The notes under the pieces: model-generated
What the model saw: the letters and a program-made list of their open reading frames with translations, nothing else
The model's database searches: none
What the model was told of the DNA's origin: nothing
In this document: positions 49,601-62,739 of the stretch, one piece after another
Position numbering within the stretch: position 1 is the first letter of the stretch
Layout: every line of letters starts with the position of its first letter
From: Symsagittifera roscoffensis
Taxonomy: Eukaryota > Xenacoelomorpha > Acoela > Convolutidae
Direction: 5' to 3'
DNA: 64,000 bases
NCBI RefSeq assembly: GCF_963678635.1
Contig: NC_087070.1
Coordinates: forward strand, 44,187,467-44,251,466
Position numbers and translations under genes: made by a program

Positions 49601-52600
49601 CAATTTCAAAGTTTTTTTTCAAACTGACGGTATAATTTGATATTATAATTTGGTATTATTGTATGTCATCCGTTTAGTCCGACCAACAAGAAAATTGTTC
49701 TAAAGTCGTCTTTGGCGCCACTACATAATAACATTTCATTTTGCTAACAAGTTTTAAGGGTGTAAAATTGTCACTAGCTTCAAAATTCACATATACTTAA
49801 CCGCTGAGTTAGTTTTTTTCGTTTGATAGCAAAGGGGGGTTGGGTAGTTTAAGATATCCTGTTTTTCCTAGTGATTCAATTTATTCGAATCTTTAATTCC
49901 GCAAACCATAATCTAGTTCACATCTGCAAATTTGGTGAAAGATGCATATCGGACTCTATTGTGTGCACTTAGACTGAATATTCGCAAGCCTGTTTTTGAG
50001 CATCGTGATTATAATAATTAAAAGACTTTTCGAGCATGCCCGTCTTATCTCGAACAAAAAATTGGGGCTGAAATTGAATGTGTTGCTATAGAAAGTAAGT
50101 GAGCTACCTTTTTTTAATCTTATTGTTGTATCAAAACAAAGTAGCAAAAAGAGCTGCTTTTGTGGTCAGATATGAAAAGCTATCAGTTTAACTTAATGTG
50201 TTCTTTGAAATAAAACTGAAAGCGCAAATTTTTCCGAATCGACTAACAGCAATTTCATTCAACTGTCTAGCAAATCAGGTTCGTTGATTGAAGATTCCTC
50301 GACTCGTTTTACCGAGTTTACTGAATAACAGTTTATTGCTAATTTCAAATTCTCAAATTGCAAAACTCAAAAATCAATCGCAAAACTCAATTCAAACTCA
50401 AAGTTTTTCTCAAACTGACGGTATAATTTGATATTATAATTTGGTATTATTGTATGTCATCCATTTAGTCCGACCAACCAGAAAATTGTTCTAAAGTCGT
50501 CTTTGGCGCCACTATATACTAACATTTCATTTTGCTAACAAGTTTTAAGGGTGTAAATTCATCACTAGCTTCAAAATTCACATACACTTAACCGCTGAGT
50601 TAGTTCTTTTCATTTGATAGCAAAGGGGGTTGGGTAGTTAAAGATATCCTGTTTTTCCTGGTGATTCATTTTATTCGAATCTGTAATTCCGCAAACCATA
50701 ATCTAGTTCACGTCTGCAAAGTTGGCGAAAGTTGCATATCGGACTCTACAGTGTGCGCTTAGGCTTAATATTTGCAAGCCTGTTTTTGAGCATGCTGATT
50801 AAAAAAATTAAAAGATTTTTTAAGCATGCCCGTCTGATCTTAAACAAAAAATTGGGGCTCAAATTGAATGTGTTGCTACAGAAAGTAAGTGAGCTATCTT
50901 TTTAAAATCTTATTGTTGTATCAAAACAAAGTAGCAAAAAGAGCTGCTTGTGTGTCAGATATGAAAAGCTACCAGGTTAACTTCTTGTGTTCTTTGAAAT
51001 AAAACTGAAAGCCCGAATTTTTTCGAATCGACTAACTGTCTAGCAAATCAGATTCGTTGATTGAAGATTCCTTGACTCGTTTTACCGATTTTACTGAAAT
51101 ACAGTTTATTGCTAATTTCAATTTCTCAAATTGCAAAACTCAAAAATCAATCGCAAAATTCAATTCAATTTCAAAGTTTTTTTTCAAACTGACGGTATAA
51201 TTTGATTTTATAATTTGGTATTATTGTATGTCATCCGTTTAGTCCGACCAACCAGAAAATTGTTCTAAAGTCGTCTTTGGCGTCACTATATACTAATATT
51301 TCATTTTGCTAACAAGTTTTAAGGGTGCAAAATCGTCACTAGCTTCAAAATTCACAAATACTTAACCGCTGAGTTAGTTTTTTTCGTTTGATATCAAAGG
51401 GGGGTTGGGTAGTTAAAGATATCCTGTTTTTCCTAGTGATTCAATTTATTCGAATCTTTAATTCCGCAAACCATAATCTAGTTCACGTCTGCAAAGTTGG
51501 TGAAAGATGCATATCGGACTCTATTGTGTGCGCTTAGGCTGAATATTTGCAAGCCTGTTTTTGAGCATCGTGATTATAATAATTAAAAGATTTTTCGAGC
51601 ATGCCCGTCTTATCTCGAAGAAAAAATTGGGGCTGAAATTGAATGTGTTGCTATAGAAAGTAAGTGGAGCTATCTTGTTTTCAATCTTATTGTTGTATCA
51701 AAACAAAGTAGCAAAAAGAGCTGCTTATGTGGTCAGATATGAAAAGCTATCAGTTTAACTTAATGTGTTCTTTGAAATAAAACTGAAAGCGCGAATTTTT
51801 CCGAATCGACTAACAGCAATTTCAATCAACTGTCTAGCAAATAAGGTTCGTTGATTGAAGATTCCTCGACTCGTTTTACCGAGTTTAATGAATTACAGTT
51901 TATTGCTAATTTCAAATTCTCAAATTGCAAAACTCAAAAATCAATCGCAAAATTCAATTCAAACTCAAAGTTTTTCTAAAACTGACGGTATAATTTGATA
52001 TTATATTTTGGTATTATTGTATCTCATCAATTTAGCTCGACCAACCAGAAAATTGTTCTAAAGTCGTCTTTGGCGCCACTATATACTAACATTTCATTTT
52101 GCTAACAAGTTTTAAGGGTGTAAATTCGTCACTAGCTTCAAAATTCACATACACTTAACCGCTGAGTTAGTTCTTTTCATTTGATAGCAAAGGGGGTTGG
52201 GTAGTTAAAGATATCCTGTTTTTCCTGGTGATTCAATTTATTCGAATCTGTAATTCCGCAAACCATAATCTAGTTCACGTCTGCAAAGTTGGCGAAAGTT
52301 GCATATCGGACTCTACCGTGTGCGCTTAGGCTTAATATTTGCAAGCCTGTTTTTGAGCATGGTGATTATAAAAATTAAAAGATTTTTTAAGCATGCCCGT
52401 CTGATCTTAAACAAAAAGTTGGGGCTCAAATTGAATGTGTTGCTACAGAAAGTAAGTGAGCTATCTTTTTTAAATCTTATTGTTGTATCAAAACAAAGTA
52501 GCAAAAAGAGCTGCTTGTGTGTCAGATATGAAAAGCTATCAGGTTAACTTCTTGTGTTCTTTGAAATAAAACTGAAAGCCCGAATTTTTTCGAATCGACT

Positions 52601-55600
52601 AACTGTCTAGCGAATCAGATTCGTTGATTGAAGATTCCTCGACTCGTTTTACCGAGTTTACTGAATTACAGTTTATTGCTAGTTTCAATTTCTCAAATTG
52701 CAAAACTCAAAAATCAATCGCAAAATTCAATTCAATTTCAAAGTTTTTTTTCAAACTGACGGTATAATTTGATTTTATAATTTGGTATTATTGTATGTCA
52801 TCCGTTTAGTCCGACCAACCAGAAAATTGTTCTAAAGTCGTCTTTGGCGTCACTATATACTAATATTTCATTTTGCTAACAAGTTTTAAGGGTGTAAAAT
52901 CGTCACTAGCTTCAAAGTTCACATATACTTAACCGCTGAGTTAGTTTTTTTCGTTTGATAGCAATGGGGGGTTGGGTAGTTAAAGATATCCTGTTTTTCC
53001 TAGTGATTCAATTTATTCGAATCTTTAATTCCGCAAACCATAATCTAGTTCACGTCTGCAAAGTTGGTGAAAGATGCATATCGGACTCTATTGTGTGCGC
53101 TTAGGCTGAATATTTGCCAGCCTGTTTTTGAGCATCGTGATTACAAAAATTAAAAGATTTTTCGAGCATGCCCGTCTTATCTCGAACAAAAAATTGGGGC
53201 TGAAATTGAATGTGTTGCTACAGAAAGTAAGTGAGCTATCTTTTTAAAATCTTATTGTTGTATCAAAACAAAGTAGCAAAAAGAGCTGCTTATGTGGTCA
53301 GATATGAAAAGCTATCAGTTTAACTTAATGTGTTCTTTGAAATAAAACTGAAAGCGCAAATTTTTCCGAATCGACTAACAGCAATTTCAATCAACTGTCT
53401 AGCAAATAAGGTTCGTTGATTGAAGATTCCTCGACTCGTTTTACCGATTTTACTGAATTACAGTTTATTGCTAATTTCAAATTCTCAAATTGCAAAACTC
53501 AAAAATCAATTGCAAAATTCAATTCAAACTCAAAGTTTTTCTAAAACTGACGGTATAATTTGATATTATAATTTGGTTTTATTGTATCTCATCCATTTAG
53601 TCCGACCAACCAGAAAATTGTTCTAAAGTCTTCTTTGGCGCCACTATATACTAACATTTCATTTTGCGAACAAATTTTAAGGGTGTAAATTCGTCACTAG
53701 CTTCAAAATTCACATACACTTAACCGCTGAGTTAGTTCTTTTCATTTGATAGCAAAGGGGGTTGGGTAGTTAAAGATATCCTGTTTTTCCTGGTGATTCA
53801 ATTTATTCGAATCTGTAATTCCGCAAACCATAATCTAGTTCACGTCTGCAAAGTTGGTGAAAGATGCATATCGGACTCTGTTGTGTGCGCTTAGGCTGAA
53901 TATTTGCAAGCCTGTTTTTGAGCATCGTGATTACAAAAATTAAAAGATTTTTCGAGCATGCCCGTCTTATCTCGAACAAAAAATTGGGGCTGAAATTGAA
54001 TGTGTTGCTACAGAAAGTAAGTGAGCTATCTTTTTTCAATCTTATTGTTGTATCAAAACAAAGTAGCAAAAAGAGCTGCTTATGTGGTCAGATATGAAAA
54101 GCTATCAGTTTAACTTAATGTGTTCTTTGAAATAAAACTGAAAGCGCGAATTTTTCCGAATCGACTAACAGCAATTTCAATCAACTGTCTAGCAAATAAG
54201 GTTCGTTGATTGAAGATTCCTCGACTCGTTTTACCGATTTTACTGAATTACAGTTTATTGCTAATTTCAAATTCTCAAATTGCAAAACTCAAAAATCAAT
54301 CGCAAAATTCAATTCAAACTCAAAGTTTTTCTAAAACTGACGGTATAGTTTGATATTATAATTTGGTTTTATTGTATCTCATCCATTTAGTCCGACCAAC
54401 CAGAAAATTGTTCTAAAGTCGTCTTTGGCGCCACTATATACTAACATTTCATTTTGCTAACAAATTTTAAGGGTGTAAATTCGTCACTAGCTTCAAAATT
54501 CACATACACTTAACCGCTGAGTTAGTTCTTTTCATTTGATAGCAAAGGGGGTTGGGTAGTTAAAGATATCCTGTTTTTCCTGGTGATTCAATTTATTCGA
54601 ATCTGTAATTCCGCAAACCATAATCTAGTTCACGTCTGCAAAGTTGGTGAAAGATGCATATCGGACTCTATTTTGTGCGCTTAGGCTGAATATTTGCAAG
54701 CCTGTTTTTGAGCATCGTGATTACAAAAATTAAAAGATTTTTCGAGCATGCCCGTCTTATCTCGAACAAAAAATTGGGGCTGAAATTGAATGTGTTGCTA
54801 CAGAAAGTAAGTGAGCTATCTTTTTTTCAATCTTATTGTTGTATCAAAACAAAGTAGCAAAAAGAGCTGCTTATGTGGTCAGATATGAAAAGCTATCAGT
54901 TCAACTTAATGTGTTCTTTGGAATAAAACTGAAAGCGAGAATTTTTCCGAATCGACTAACAGCAATTTCAATCAACTGTCTAGCAAATAAGGTTCGTTGA
55001 TTGAAGATTCCTCGACTCGTTTTACCGAGTTTACTGAATTACAGTTTATTGCTAATTTCAAATTCTCAAATTGCAAAACTCAAAAATCAATCGCAAAATT
55101 CAATTCAAACTCAAAGTTTTTCTAAAACTGACGGTATAATTTGATATTATAATTTGGTATTATTGTATCTCATCCATTTAGTCCGACCAACCAGAAAATT
55201 GTTCTAAAGTCGTCTTTGGCGCCACTATATACTAACATTTCATTTTGCTAACAAGTTTTAAGGGTGTAAATTCGTCACTAGCTTCAAAATTCAGATACAC
55301 TTAACCGCTGAGTTAGTTCTTTTCATTTGATAGCAAAGGGGGTTGGGTAGTTAAAGATATCCTGTTTTTCCTGGTGATTCAATTTATTCGAATCTGTAAT
55401 TCCGCAAACCATAATCTAGTTCACGTCTGCAAAGTTGGCGAAAGTTGCATATCGGACTCTACCGTGTGCGCTTAGGCTTAATATTTGCAAGCCTGTTTTT
55501 GAGCATGGTGATTATAAAAATTTAAAAAATTTTTAAGCATGCCCGTCTGATCTTAAACAAAAAGTTGGGGCTCAAATTGAATGTGTTGCTACAGAAAGTA

Positions 55601-58315
55601 AGTGAGCTATCTTTTTTAAATCTTATTGTTGTATCAAAACAAAGTAGCAAAAAGAGCTGCTTGTGTGTCAGATATGAAAAGCTATCAGGTTAACTTCTTG
55701 TGTTCTTTGAAATAAAACTGAAAGCCCGAAATTTTTCGAATCGACTAACTGTCTAGCGAATCAGATTCGTTGATTGAAGATTCCTCGACTCGGTTTACCG
55801 AGTTTACTGAATTACAGTTTATTGCTAATTTCAATTTCTCAAATTGCAAAACTCAAAAATCAATCGCAAAATTCAATTCAATTTCAAAGTTTTTTTTCAA
55901 ACTGACGGTATAATTTGATTTTATAATTTGGTATTATTGTATGTCATCCGTTTAGTCCGACCAACCAGAAAATTGTTCTAAAGTCGTCTTTGGCGTCACT
56001 ATATACTAATATTTCATTTTGCTAACAAGTTTTAAGGGTGTAAAATCGTCACTAGCTTCAAAGTTCACATATACTTAACCGCTGAGTTAGTTTTTTTCGT
56101 TTGATAGCAATGGGGGGATGGGTAGTTAAAGATATCCTGTTTTTCCCAGTGATTCAATTTATTCGAATCTTTAATTCCGCAAACCATAATCTAGTTCACG
56201 TCTGCAAAGTTGGTGAAAGATGCATATCGGACTCTATTTTGTGCGCTTAGGCTGAATATTTGCAAGCCTGTTTTTGAGCATCGTGATTACAAAAATTAAA
56301 AGATTTTTCGAGCATGCCCGTCTTATCTCGAACAAAAAATTGGGGCTGAAATTGAATGTGTTGCTACAGAAAGTAAGTGAGCTATCTTTTTTTCAATCTT
56401 ATTGTTGTATCAAAACAAAGTAGCAAAAAGAGCTGCTTATGTGGTCAGATATGAAAAGCTATCAGTTTAACTTAATGTGTTCTTTGAAATAAAACTGAAA
56501 GCGCGAATTTTTCCGAATCGACTAACAGCAATTTCAATCAACTGTCTAGCAAATAAGGTTCGTTGATTGAAGATTCCTCGACTCGTTTTACCGAGTTTAC
56601 TGAATTACAGTTTATTGCTAATTTCAAATTCTCAAATTGCAAAACTCAAAAATCAATCGCAAAATTCAATTCAAACTCAAAGTTTTTCTAAAACTGACGG
56701 TATAATTTGATATTATAATTTGGTATTATTGTATCTCATCCATTTATTCCGACCAACCAGAAAATTGTTCTAAAGTCGTCTTTGGCGCCACTATATACTA
56801 ACATTTCATTTTGCTAACAAGTTTTAAGGGTGTAAATTCGTCACTAGCTTCAAAATTCACATACACTTAACCGCTGAGTTAGTTCTTTTCATTTGATAGC
56901 AAAGGGGGTTGGGTAGTTAAAGATATCCTGTTTTTCCTGGTGATTCAATTTATTCGAATCTGTAACTCCGCAAACCATAATCTAGTTCACGTCTGCAAAG
57001 TTGGCGAAAGTTGCATATCGGACTCTACCGTGTGCGCTTAGGCTTAATATTTGCAAGCCTTTTTTTGAGAATGGTGCTTATAAAAATTAAAAGATTTTTT
57101 AAGCATGCCCGTCTGATCTTAAACAAAAAGTTGGGGCTCAAATTGAATGTGTTGCTACAGAAAGTAAGTGAGCTATCTTTTTTAAATCTTATTGTTGTAT
57201 CAAAACAAAGTAGCAAAAAGAGCTGCTTGTGTGTCAGATATGAAAAGCTATCAGGTTAACTTCTTGTGTTCTTTGAAATAAAACTGAAAGCCCGAATTTT
57301 TTCGAATCGACTAACTGTCTAGCAAATCAGATTCGTTGATTGAAGATTCCTTGACTCGTTTTACCGATTTTACTGAAATACAGTTTATTGCTAATTTCAA
57401 TTTCTCAAATTGCAAAACTCAAAAATCAATCGCAAAATTCAATTCAATTTCAAAGTTTTTTTTCAAACTGACGGTATAATTGATTTTATAATTTGGTATT
57501 ATTGTATGTCATCCGTTTAGTCCGACCAACCAGAAAATTGTTCCAAAGTCGTCTTTGGCGTCACTATATACTAATATTTCATTTTGCTAACAAGTTTTAA
57601 GGGTGTAAAATCGTCACTAGCTTCAAAATTCACATATACTTAACCGCTGAGTTAGTTTTTTTCGTTTGATAGCAAAGGGGGGTTGGGTAGTTAAAGATAT
57701 CCTGTTTTTCCTAGTGATTCAATTTATTCGAATCTTTAATTCCGCAAACCATAATCTAGTTCACGTCTGCAAAGTTGGTGAAAGATGCATATCGGACTCT
57801 ATTGTGTGCGCTTAGGCTGAATATTTGCAAGCCTGTTTTTGAGCATCGTGATTATAATAATTAAAAGATTTTTCGAGCATGCCCGTCTTATCTCGAACAA
57901 AAAATTGGGGCTGAAATTGAATGTGTTGCTACAGAAAGTAAGTGAGCTATCTTTTTTTCAATCTTATTGTTGTATCAAAACAAAGTAGCAAAAAGAGCTG
58001 CTTATGTGGTCAGATAAGAAAAGCTATCAGTTTAACTTAATGTGTTCTTTGAAATAAAACTGAAAGCGCGAATTTTTCCGAATCGACTAACAGCAATTTC
58101 ATTCAACTGTCTAGCAAATCAGGTTCGTTGATTGAAGATTCCTCGACTCGTTTTACCGAGTTTACTGAATTACAGTTTATTGCTAATTTCAAATTATTCT
58201 CAAATTGCAAAACTCAAAAATCAATCGCAAAATTCAATTCAAACTCAAAGTTTTTCTAAAACTGACGGTATAATTTGATATTATAATTTGGTATTATTGT
58301 ATCTCATCCATTTTA
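46620..58315 (+). repeat. Satellite array, two alternating unit classes
   Basis: There are fifteen head-to-tail units. Taking the start CATTTTGCTAAC, units begin at 46623, 47396, 48171, 48963, 49737, 50528, 51302, 52095, 52869, 53660, 54450, 55241, 56015, 56807 and 57580. Seven are short, about 774 bp (call A), and eight are long, about 791 bp (call B). B carries about 16 extra bases (AGCAATTTCATTCAAC) after GAATCGACTAAC. The order is A A B A B A B A B B B A B A B, mostly a dimer repeat of about 1,565 bp. Class-specific bases also mark the first part of each unit: unit 2 is a B-A hybrid and units 10 and 11 are A-B hybrids. The right end lies at about 58315 within CATCCATTT. I see no RNA gene in the unit. 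Confidence 0.95.
47592..47849 (+). other. Conserved open frame in satellite A units
   Basis: A frame of 82-85 codons recurs at the same place in four A units (47592-47849, 49167-49415, 52299-52547, 57011-57259), reading for example HARLILNKKLGLKLNVLLQ and ending VRYEKLSG. It is interrupted in the B units. It has no known domain, and a mirror frame of 63 codons covers it on the other strand. Its survival probably reflects sequence similarity between units rather than selection for a protein. Confidence 0.3.
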
Positions 58316-59264
58316 GCCAACTTAACAGATGTTTGTCTCGTAATTTTAATAGCAAAACTATTTTAAAAAAAGATTAATTGTTGTAATTACTATTAGATTA
58401 CAAGAGCAAACAGTCACAGTAAAGATCACTCTCCAGTATAAAAGTATGTAGTATACATTTCATCAATTAGCACCAGAGAAGGAAATAAAGTGTCCCAGAT
58501 TATCACCATCTGGTTATTATGCAAAGCAGTTCAGATCCTAGCGAGCTCAGCTTACTGATCATATTCAAGTTTAAAAACATTATCACGACTACAAATTAAT
58601 CAAAAACGAGTTCTAAAAACTCGGTTTAGATACTTTTCAAATGGTTAACAAATTTTAAACGAACAACACTCACGAGTTAGAAATTTCATTTCAAAACGCA
58701 GAAAAGTCACGGGAAAGTTTGCTCAAGTATTAAACACGAGAGAAACATTTCCAAAGCACAATTTAACTGTTCTCGTCTTTTTTAAAAACAAGTTAAGCAT
58801 ACTTTAATGTTGATTTTACAGCAACCATCCCTCATTTTTCGAGTTAAAGGTACAAAAATTTTAACACATCAATATTGCAGAAAATAGAAAAGAACGAAAC
58901 GTTATTGTTCTGACCATTTGAAAAATGCGGAGGAATTTTGTATTCGAGTGTTATTTAGTTTTTTTTCATTTCCACGCAAAATCAGGCACCATAAATAATG
59001 ATCAGACTGGATCGAGTGATACAGCATATTAAAGCCATTTTAATTGTAACCTGAACAACATTCTCAAAAAAAAATTCTCGGCATTACGAGGCCAAACTGT
59101 GCATTCTCTGCATTTTAAGCGGAATACGCAACAGGTCAAAATCAAATTTGTCGCGGAATCCGGAACAGTACTACTTTTCTTTGATCTTCTTTGCTGTTTT
59201 GGCCACAAACATACCTAAAACATTGTACCGCTCAAAATCGCTCCAAAAATAGGCGAATTTGCGG
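58316..59264. other. Spacer between satellite and next array
   Basis: AT-rich DNA without a recognisable gene. A TATAAAAG sequence near 58437 is a TATA-box candidate, but no gene follows that I can identify. Repeat fragments containing GCGGAATCCG begin near 59155. Confidence 0.4.
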
Positions 59265-59450
59265 AATCCGCAACTGCATTTGCGGAATCCAGAACAGTTT
59301 GTGGAATCCACAAACAAATGATAGACCTTTGTATCGTTAAACTGAGCTGTTGCGGAATCCGCAACTGTAAGTGGAATCCGCAAATTGTAAGTGGAATCCG
59401 CCAATTGTCAGTGGAATCCACAAATTGTAAGTTGAATCCGTATTTTGTTT
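59265..59450. repeat. Short palindromic repeats, GCGGAATCCGC type
   Basis: About eight copies of a unit near 20 bases, such as GTAAGTGGAATCCGCAAATT. Several copies are perfect palindromes around one central A: TTGCGGA-A-TCCGCAA (59350) and TTTGTGGA-A-TCCACAAA (59308-59324), where both arms changed together. The minus-strand frames at 59171-59421 only reflect this repeat. Confidence 0.75.
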
Positions 59451-59829
59451 TTGCAATTAAAATGCATTATATATTTCCGGAAATGCATTATAAATTTTCA
59501 GGATATCAGATGAAATCGATGATCATACAGATTATCAGGATAGTTGGATGTGATTAATTAGTAGATTAGTTACACATTTGATTAGTTACACGATAACTTT
59601 ACCTGTATTAAACCGTTGATGCATAGAGCAAACTTCAAGCGAATGTAATTTTCTGGCGACTCAAAATAATCAAGGCGACTCAAAATAACTTCCTGCGGTT
59701 TTTCCTCCTTCTTTGTTTTTTGGCCTTTGAGGGTTTTTGTTCGAATCTAGAGTTCTCAGCATCCTTAATCATGAATTTTATGATATCGTCTGGCAGTGAT
59801 TCTCCGGCGATTCGTTTCCTTGATTCGCC

Positions 59830-60116
59830 TTAGGACTCGTTTTTCAAATCGGAGTACTTAACGTATAAACTGCCACTGCATGATGGATCATTCGCCGCAG
59901 TATCCTGAGGTTTGTCGAGCAAACGAACTGTGCACTGGGACACAAAAAGTTCGTTGATGATGACAATCTCTTTTTTGACACTCCCAGCATGTTTGAAAAA
60001 GACCATCGAGTCCCTGTGCAGCCGTCTGGGGTTAAACATAGCTTCTCATTTCTCAAATTCCACCTTCTGCTGATGACACAAGTAACATTGTGTTCGTGAA
60101 TTTTTTTATATTCCAT
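59830..60116 (-). pseudogene. Unrecognised coding segment in unit 1, second part
   Basis: This is the copy of 61795-62157, here split over two frames (59844-60116 and 59830-60039) by small length differences against unit 2. Confidence 0.45.
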
Positions 60117-60757
60117 GCTGTTGCGTTTTCTTTGCTGTCTTCTGGGACACTAAAGATGGCACTTCCCGGCCAATCAGACCATTTATTCTCCACGCACTAA
60201 TCGCTGATTAATGATAAAAAAGAGCACTTTTCCAGATGGAAGGGACGGCATCGAGGACTTGTACTCTTTCTTTCAAGCTAAATGTTCTACTTAGCATGAT
60301 GACAGATCAAAGACTCTAATATGACTGAACTGAGGAGCGATTGAATGATTGAAATGAAGGTGGCGGATGAGTTTCATCCAAAGTGCCACTTTTGTCGGCA
60401 GGACTTAGGGACGCTCAGCCGGTTCTTACACTCGTTACTAAGGCTTTTGACCTTGTTTACCGTTAGACTAACTAAGACTGGTGCCATGTGAACAACCCCT
60501 CCTTTCCACCTTTGACCACTAACTTGAACCTTCCCAATGTACTAGATACTACATACAATGAAAAAAATACGGCAAATTACGGTTAATTTAAAGAGCTAAA
60601 ATAACAACAAACGGTCATAACAAAACAGTCATAACAAACAGTTCAAGTTGTTCATTCCAAGTCATAAAAAATCCTGGGCGGACTCGGCCATATTATGTCT
60701 AAGTACTTCTCTGTAGTTATCCTCGACGGCAAATCTACCACGGCATGCATTTATAAG

Positions 60758-60994
60758 TCATCGGATTGTGCTCATGAGGAAATCTCTGTGTTCGTTGAAC
60801 TTGAGAGATTTGATCAGAGTGTCCAGCTCACGTTCGTTTTTTGCTGGCAATAAAACCCATTTTACCTCAAGCACAGAATAACAAGGTTGAGTGCATGCAA
60901 AAACTCTTGAGGTTACACAGCCCAAAAAATCAGCAGAACACTGTGCGGATGATACACCAGTGGGCTTTCTAGTTACTCGTGTAGCTGGAACCAT
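60758..60994 (-). pseudogene. Unrecognised coding segment in unit 1
   Basis: This is the copy of the 62740-62976 segment, differing by one residue in the quoted frame (YSVLEVKW against YSVLGVKW). It has the same downstream TGA and protein-like continuation. Confidence 0.45.
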
Positions 60995-61794
60995 TATGAA
61001 ATTTTGCCCTGTTTTTTTTCCTCATCAAGACGACGCGTCTTTTTTTGCCGAAAATAACACAGAAATTTGGCTAATTGGGTGAGTGATATCAATCAGATCG
61101 CAGCTAATTTCGTTTGAAAATGAAGCACAAGAGAATAAATCATAATAGTTTTTAGAAAAAAAAACGAAATTGAAACAAACAGCTACATACCAAAAAATCT
61201 TCTTCAGCAAGCTCCGCCATAACAGAAGGCACTCTCCAGGGTGACATCCCCATTTTTGACGGAACTCATTTCAGCAAATGCTCGTTTCTTCGAGCAATCG
61301 AATTTCAATAAACAACACGCAAGTTTTCTCCGGCGCGCAAGATAGCCGATTCTAGTTAAAATCACAAGTTAGAATACGGTGTATAACAAGAATACGGCAA
61401 ATTAAAAAACTGATAAAAATGAGAATCAGTTGCATCCGGAAATGCATTATAAATTTTCAGGATATCAGATGAAATCGATGATCATACAGATTATCAGGAT
61501 AGTTGGATGTGATTAATTAGTAGATTGATTACACATTTGATTAGTTACACGATAACTTTACCTGTATTAAACCGTTGACGCATGGAGCAAACTTCAATGG
61601 AATGTCATTTTCTGGCGACTCAAAATAATCAAGGCGACTCAAAATAACTTCCTGCGGTTTTTCCTCCTTCTTTGTTTTTTGGCCTTGGGCTCTGAGGGTT
61701 TTTGTTCGAATCTAGAGTTCTCAGCATCCTTAATCATGAATTTTATGATATCGTCTGGCAGTGATTCTCCGGCGATTCGTTTCCTTGATTCGCC

Positions 61795-62157
61795 TTAGGA
61801 CTCGTTTTTCAAATCGGAGTACTTAACGTATAAACTGCCCCTGCATGATGGATCATTCGCCGCAGTATCCTGAGGTTTGTCGAGCAAACGAACTGTGCAC
61901 TGGGACACAAAAGGGTCGTTGATGATGACAATCTTTTTTGACACTCCCAGCATGTTTGAAAAAGACCATCGAGTCCCTGTGCAGCCGTCTGGGGTTAAAC
62001 ATAGCTTCTCATTTCTCAAATTCCACCTTCTGCTGATGACACAAGTAACATTGTGTTCGTGGAATTTTTTTATATTCCATGCTGTTGCGTTTTCTTTGCT
62101 GTCTTCTGGGACACTAAAGATGGCACTTCCCGGCCAATCAGACCATTTATTCTCCAC
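61795..62157 (-). pseudogene. Unrecognised coding segment in unit 2, second part
   Basis: The minus-strand frame of about 120 codons includes SDWPGSAIFSVPEDSKENAT, VTCVISRRWNLRNEKLC and DDPFVSQ-like text, ending YVKYSDLKNES with TAA. Beyond the TAA the same frame continues protein-like (GESRKRIAGESLPDDIIKF) to a basic tail (KAKKQRRRKNRRKLF) resembling a nuclear localisation signal, then TGA. All three units share that TAA. Units 1 and 3 also carry a two-base difference near an AATCTCTTTTTTGAC run that splits the frame there. It is probably a pseudogene amplified after it decayed. Confidence 0.45.
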
Positions 62158-62160
62158 GCA

Positions 62161-62262
62161 CTAATCGCTGATTAATGATAAAAAAAGAGCACTTTTCCAG
62201 ATGGAAGGGACGGCATCGAGGACTTGTACTTTTTCTTTCAAGCTAAATGTTCTACTTAGCAT
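62161..62262 (-). pseudogene. HTH-like short frame in unit 2
   Basis: This minus-strand frame of 33 codons reads MLSRTFSLKEKVQVLDAVPS and stops just before the next coding segment in the same frame. SLKEKVQVLDAV loosely resembles the start of psq/CENP-B-type helix-turn-helix domains found in transposases and their relatives. The resemblance is weak. Unit 1 has a one-base length difference here. Confidence 0.3.
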
Positions 62263-62739
62263 GATGACAGATCAAAGACTCTAATATGACTGAACTGAGG
62301 AGCGATTGAATGATTGAAATGAAGGTGGCGGATGAGTTTCATCCAAAGTGCCACTTTTGTCGGCAGGACTTAGGGACGCTCAGCCTGTTCTTACACTCGT
62401 TACTAATGCTTTTGACCTTGTTTACCGTTAGACTAACTAAGACTGGTGCCATGTGAACAACCCCTCCTTTCCACCTTTGACCACTAACTTGAACCTTCCC
62501 AATGTACTACATACTAAATACAATGAAAAAAATACGGCAAATTACGGTTAATTTAAAGAGCTAAAATAATAACAAACAGTCCATAACAACAAACGGTCAT
62601 AACAAAACAGTCATAACAAACAGTTCAAGTTGTTCATTCCAAGTCATAAAAAATCCTGGGCGGACTCGGCCATATTATGTCGAAGTACTTCTCTGTAGTT
62701 ATCCTCGACGGCAAATCTACCACAGCATGCATTTATAAG

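Larger units (their letters stand above)
59479..61437. repeat. Large tandem repeat, unit 1 (1,959 bp)
   Basis: The unit begins GGAAATGCATTATAAATTTT at 59479 and repeats from 61438 with few differences. It contains minus-strand coding-like segments described below. Confidence 0.93.

Noticed and set aside
47592-57259. Satellite-encoded 82-85-codon protein as a gene
   Set aside because: The frame is open only in some units, is mirrored on the other strand, and has no known domain or promoter signal.
46620-58315. Satellite unit as an array of spliced-leader RNA, 5S rRNA or snRNA genes
   Set aside because: Unit length is suitable, but I found no 5S core, no Sm-type site after a leader and donor, and no U1, U2, U4, U5 or U6 signature.
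58430-58480. Promoter of a host gene (TATAAAAG)
   Set aside because: The TATA-like sequence is good, but no coding region or repeat end follows to support it.
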